A stretch of 64,000 nucleotides of DNA from contig NZ_JAXOUF010000007.1 of NCBI RefSeq assembly GCF_034424805.1, positions 62,001 to 126,000 on the forward strand. Reading direction: 5' to 3'. Source of the DNA: Labrys sedimenti (lineage in GTDB: Bacteria; Pseudomonadota; Alphaproteobacteria; Rhizobiales; Labraceae). The position numbers were made by a program, and so were the translations under genes. The stretch's first letter is position 1; each line of letters starts with the position of its first letter. Below, in pieces: positions 62,000 to 64,000 of the stretch. The notes beneath the pieces were generated by a model that was not told the origin of the DNA, made no database searches, and worked only from the letters and a program-made list of their open reading frames with translations.

Positions 62000-62575
62000 G
62001 TGGCACGTGGGCGTCGCAAGAACCTCGCCTCGATCGGCAACGGCCGGGACCGATATGGGCGCAAAGCGCCGATATCTACCGTCCTCGAAAAACTCACAGC
62101 CGGCCCGATCAAGACAAGCGGGGTGTGGCTCGACTTCGCCCATGCCGACGCCGGCGACATCTATTTCAATGGCGGCAGCACGATTACCGTCACGGGTCCG
62201 ACCCACAGCGTGTTCTCGTCGGGCGGCGGCCTGATTTCGATGCGCGGCCGGCCGCGGTGATTTCATCCATGCCACCGGTACTGCCACCGTCAATGGCGGC
62301 ACCGTTTATGTCGTTCCCGTCGAGGGCACCTACGAGATCGGTCGGCACTACAAGATCCTGACCGCCAATGGCGGCATCACCGGGCAGTTCGACAGGGTCA
62401 CCGACAATGTCCCCTTCGTCAGGGTTTCGACTCCTGGGCCATCTGGGCGGCGGACGCAATGCCCGCATCGACCATGATACCGGCGGCTTCCTCATCGGCT
62501 TCGATACCCTGGTGCAGAGCTCGTTCCTGCAGGACTAACTCTTCGGCGAACTTGGCTATCGCATCAATTCCCCGT
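62000..62575 (+). pseudogene. decayed autotransporter, C-terminal passenger and start of beta-barrel
   Basis: Fragments in three frames, read in order: FNGGSTITVTGPTHSVFSSGG; then GDFIHATGTATVNGGTVYVV and YKILTANGGITGQFD..TDNVPFV; then FDSWAIWAA; then DTGGFLIGFDTLVQSSFLQD, a stop, and LFGELGYRIN. These are autotransporter passenger and barrel motifs. At least three frameshifts and one stop have accumulated, so it is dead. The upstream passenger is absent. Confidence 0.75.
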
Positions 62576-62587
62576 GTCGCGGCACCA

Positions 62588-62953
62588 ATGGAAAATCGAT
62601 TATTGAGGGAAGACGGCATCGCCCGCCGGGACGCGACTGTCGACAAGTTGAAAATACATTTAAACAACGCATTGGATATCTTGGCCCGTTATCGATACGC
62701 ATTGTGGGCCATCATTGAATGCGTCCAGTACAGCGCCGACTCGAACCCCGTCTGGGCGCAGATCGCCAACAAGGTACTTGCCGAAACCAGTGACCTGCCC
62801 CGCGAGATGGTCCAGGGTGATGCTCGTGGCTGGCAGGTCGGCGCCAACATCTTACCGGATGGCCTGCGGCAGCCCCCCAAGCTGTCCAATGCGTCTCTGG
62901 AGACGCACAAAGCTGGGCCGTTGCCAATCAAAAACGACCCGAACCTGAAGTGA
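62588..62953 (+). CDS. unassigned open frame, 121 residues
   Basis: ATG 62588, no clear ribosome-binding site. DKLKIHLNNALDILARYRYALW looks helical, and codon use is ordinary. No family recognised. It directly follows the autotransporter relic, and could itself be a relic in an accidentally open frame. Confidence 0.35.
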   Translation: MENRLLREDGIARRDATVDKLKIHLNNALDILARYRYALWAIIECVQYSADSNPVWAQIANKVLAETSDLPREMVQGDARGWQVGANILPDGLRQPPKLSNASLETHKAGPLPIKNDPNLK

Positions 62954-63286
62954 GCCTATCGATTCAACGGGATAGAGCGCGTCGTAGAGTATCGTTGGTT
63001 TAACGTGGTCAGCGTGCTGCAATTTGGTTGCGGGGCTCACGACCACCCATGCCGACATTCACTCCAAGTGCCCGTTTGATAAGGCCGATATGTAATTTCC
63101 TGCCACTTCTTAAGCGCAATTGGCCAGCGCCCGCCATAGGGATAGGGGGAGCTTTTCACCTGCCACTTTCTTCCATGCGGGTCCGTATCAAGCGGTTCGG
63201 GGCAGTGCTCGACTCTTCATTGTGGTGCATGAACGCCCCAGGGGGCCCTCACCGGAACCCAATTGATACCGTTGGAAGCTCGATGG
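62954..63286. other. intergenic stretch, no gene seen
   Basis: No frame with a start, ribosome-binding site and family likeness. No terminator-like hairpin was found before the convergent SDR gene. Confidence 0.4.
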
Positions 63287-64000
63287 TCAGGGATGCTGCT
63301 GGACGCTGAGGCCGCCATCCACGGTCAGGCAGGCTGCGTTCATGAAGGGACATTCGTCCGAGATCATGAACACCGCGGCAAGCGCGATTTCCTCGGGCGT
63401 GGCGATGCGGCCCCCCGGATGCAGCTTCAACGTCTGCGCCCTGGCGGCCTCGGGATCAGGGAAGCTGTTCCAGTAATCGATCACCTTCTGCGTCGAGACA
63501 TAGCCGGGCGCGAGCGCGTTCACCCGCACGTTGCGGCCGGCATATTCCAGCGCCAGCGCCTTGGTCATGCCGAGCAGGGCATGCTTGGCCAGGGGATAGG
63601 GAAAGGTGTGGGGGATGATGGTGAAGGCATGCGTCGAGGCCATGTTCAGAATGACGCCGCCATCGTCTGCAATCATCCCTGGCAGGACCGCCTTGCAGCA
63701 GTTCCAGGCTCCCTTGAGGTTGACGTCGAAGCATTGCTGCCACTCTTCGTCCGTCGTCTGCAACGGCTCGGCAAAAACATTGATGCCGGCATTGTTGACG
63801 AGGGCGTTGATCTCGCCGATCGTCGAGGCGGCCTGTGAAACGGCACGCGCAATACCCTGCTCGTCGGTGATATCCACGGCCCGGTGAGCGATCGGCGCGC
63901 CCTGCCCCGCCAATTCGTTACTCACAGCGGCAAGAAGCGCCTCGTCCCGATCGATCAGGAAAACGCCGGCCCCTTCGTCCAGGAAAGCCCGGACCATCGC
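63287..64000 (-). CDS. short-chain dehydrogenase/reductase (cut by window edge)
   Basis: About 238 residues visible; the frame continues past base 64000, so the N-terminal TGxxxGIG loop is outside. NNAGINVFAEPLQ, MASTHAFTIIPHTFPYPLAKHALLG with the catalytic Tyr and Lys, and APGYVSTQK are typical of classical SDRs. PG-release tail LTVDGGLSVQQ ends it. The pattern resembles L-fucose/L-rhamnose or 3-oxoacyl-type SDRs; substrate not clear. Confidence 0.85.
   Translation of the reverse strand, partial: AMVRAFLDEGAGVFLIDRDEALLAAVSNELAGQGAPIAHRAVDITDEQGIARAVSQAASTIGEINALVNNAGINVFAEPLQTTDEEWQQCFDVNLKGAWNCCKAVLPGMIADDGGVILNMASTHAFTIIPHTFPYPLAKHALLGMTKALALEYAGRNVRVNALAPGYVSTQKVIDYWNSFPDPEAARAQTLKLHPGGRIATPEEIALAAVFMISDECPFMNAACLTVDGGLSVQQHP

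Noticed and set aside
61609..62160. A 183-codon minus-strand frame overlapping the otnI end
   Set aside because: Overlaps a well-supported gene, has no start context, and shows only vague resemblance to a regulator C-terminus.
63028..63309. A 93-codon plus-strand frame before the last SDR
   Set aside because: No ribosome-binding site, composition of non-coding DNA, and its end overlaps the SDR gene antisense.
1..64000. CRISPR arrays, tRNA and rRNA genes
   Set aside because: Looked for regular short repeats with spacers, cloverleaf-type sequence and conserved rRNA blocks; none was recognised by eye. A tRNAscan/Infernal run would settle it.

Overview
The window looks like chromosome or megaplasmid DNA of a GC-rich alphaproteobacterium of the Hyphomicrobiales (rhizobia-like). 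The grounds are the codon use, the dense array of CUT2-type (RbsABC-like) sugar ABC importers with LacI, LysR and SorC regulators, a rhizopine-type mocD/mocE/mocF set, and a dispersed 100-bp intergenic repeat. I cannot name the genus. Both ends cut genes: an aldehyde dehydrogenase on the left and an SDR on the right. No rRNA, tRNA or CRISPR array was recognised.

Layout. 0-5 kb: aldehyde dehydrogenase and an IolG-type inositol dehydrogenase behind a 26-bp perfect palindrome, then a carboxymuconolactone decarboxylase-like protein, an aldo/keto reductase with a divergent LysR, and a truncated RpiR regulator. 5-12.6 kb: a polyol/rhizopine-like regulon. It contains a chimeric permease-ATPase gene left by a deletion, a LacI regulator, an orphan solute-binding protein, and an O-demethylase-type set (Rieske ferredoxin mocE, di-iron hydroxylase mocD, ferredoxin reductase mocF) with a frameshifted PanB-like gene. 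The four promoter regions each carry the same operator, TGATCA-N4-TGATCA. 12.6-17.5 kb: LysR, LLM oxidoreductase, aldo/keto reductase, MFS exporter, MoaF-like and PPC-domain genes.

17.7-40.7 kb is the centrepiece: three complete CUT2 ABC importers, three DhaK/DhaL-type kinase sets without any PTS DhaM, an RpiB-type isomerase, a PfkB kinase and a DthD-like SDR. The third kinase set is a single 712-residue protein joining a SorC-family DNA-binding regulator to a DhaK domain, followed by its own DhaL. Together this reads as catabolism of four-carbon polyols/ketoses (threitol, erythritol, erythrulose) or dihydroxyacetone, with one kinase subunit built into a transcription factor.

40.8-51 kb: an L-idonate/gluconate-like module (LacI regulator, SMP-30 lactonase, ABC importer, hydroxyisobutyrate-type dehydrogenase, IdnO-like SDR, 2-ketoacid reductase, idnD) with three TGWTATCGATAACA operators. 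51-56.9 kb: a serine hydrolase, an extremely AT-rich stretch, small envelope proteins, an RHH protein and an area of gene debris (IS6-family remnant, other fragments). 56.9-61.7 kb: a complete C4 acid-sugar pathway (otnC, otnK, LacI, ltnD, otnI) that ends in dihydroxyacetone phosphate. 61.7-64 kb: a decayed autotransporter, an unassigned ORF and the start of another SDR. C4 sugars and C4 sugar acids therefore dominate the window, and decayed genes lie mainly at the module boundaries.
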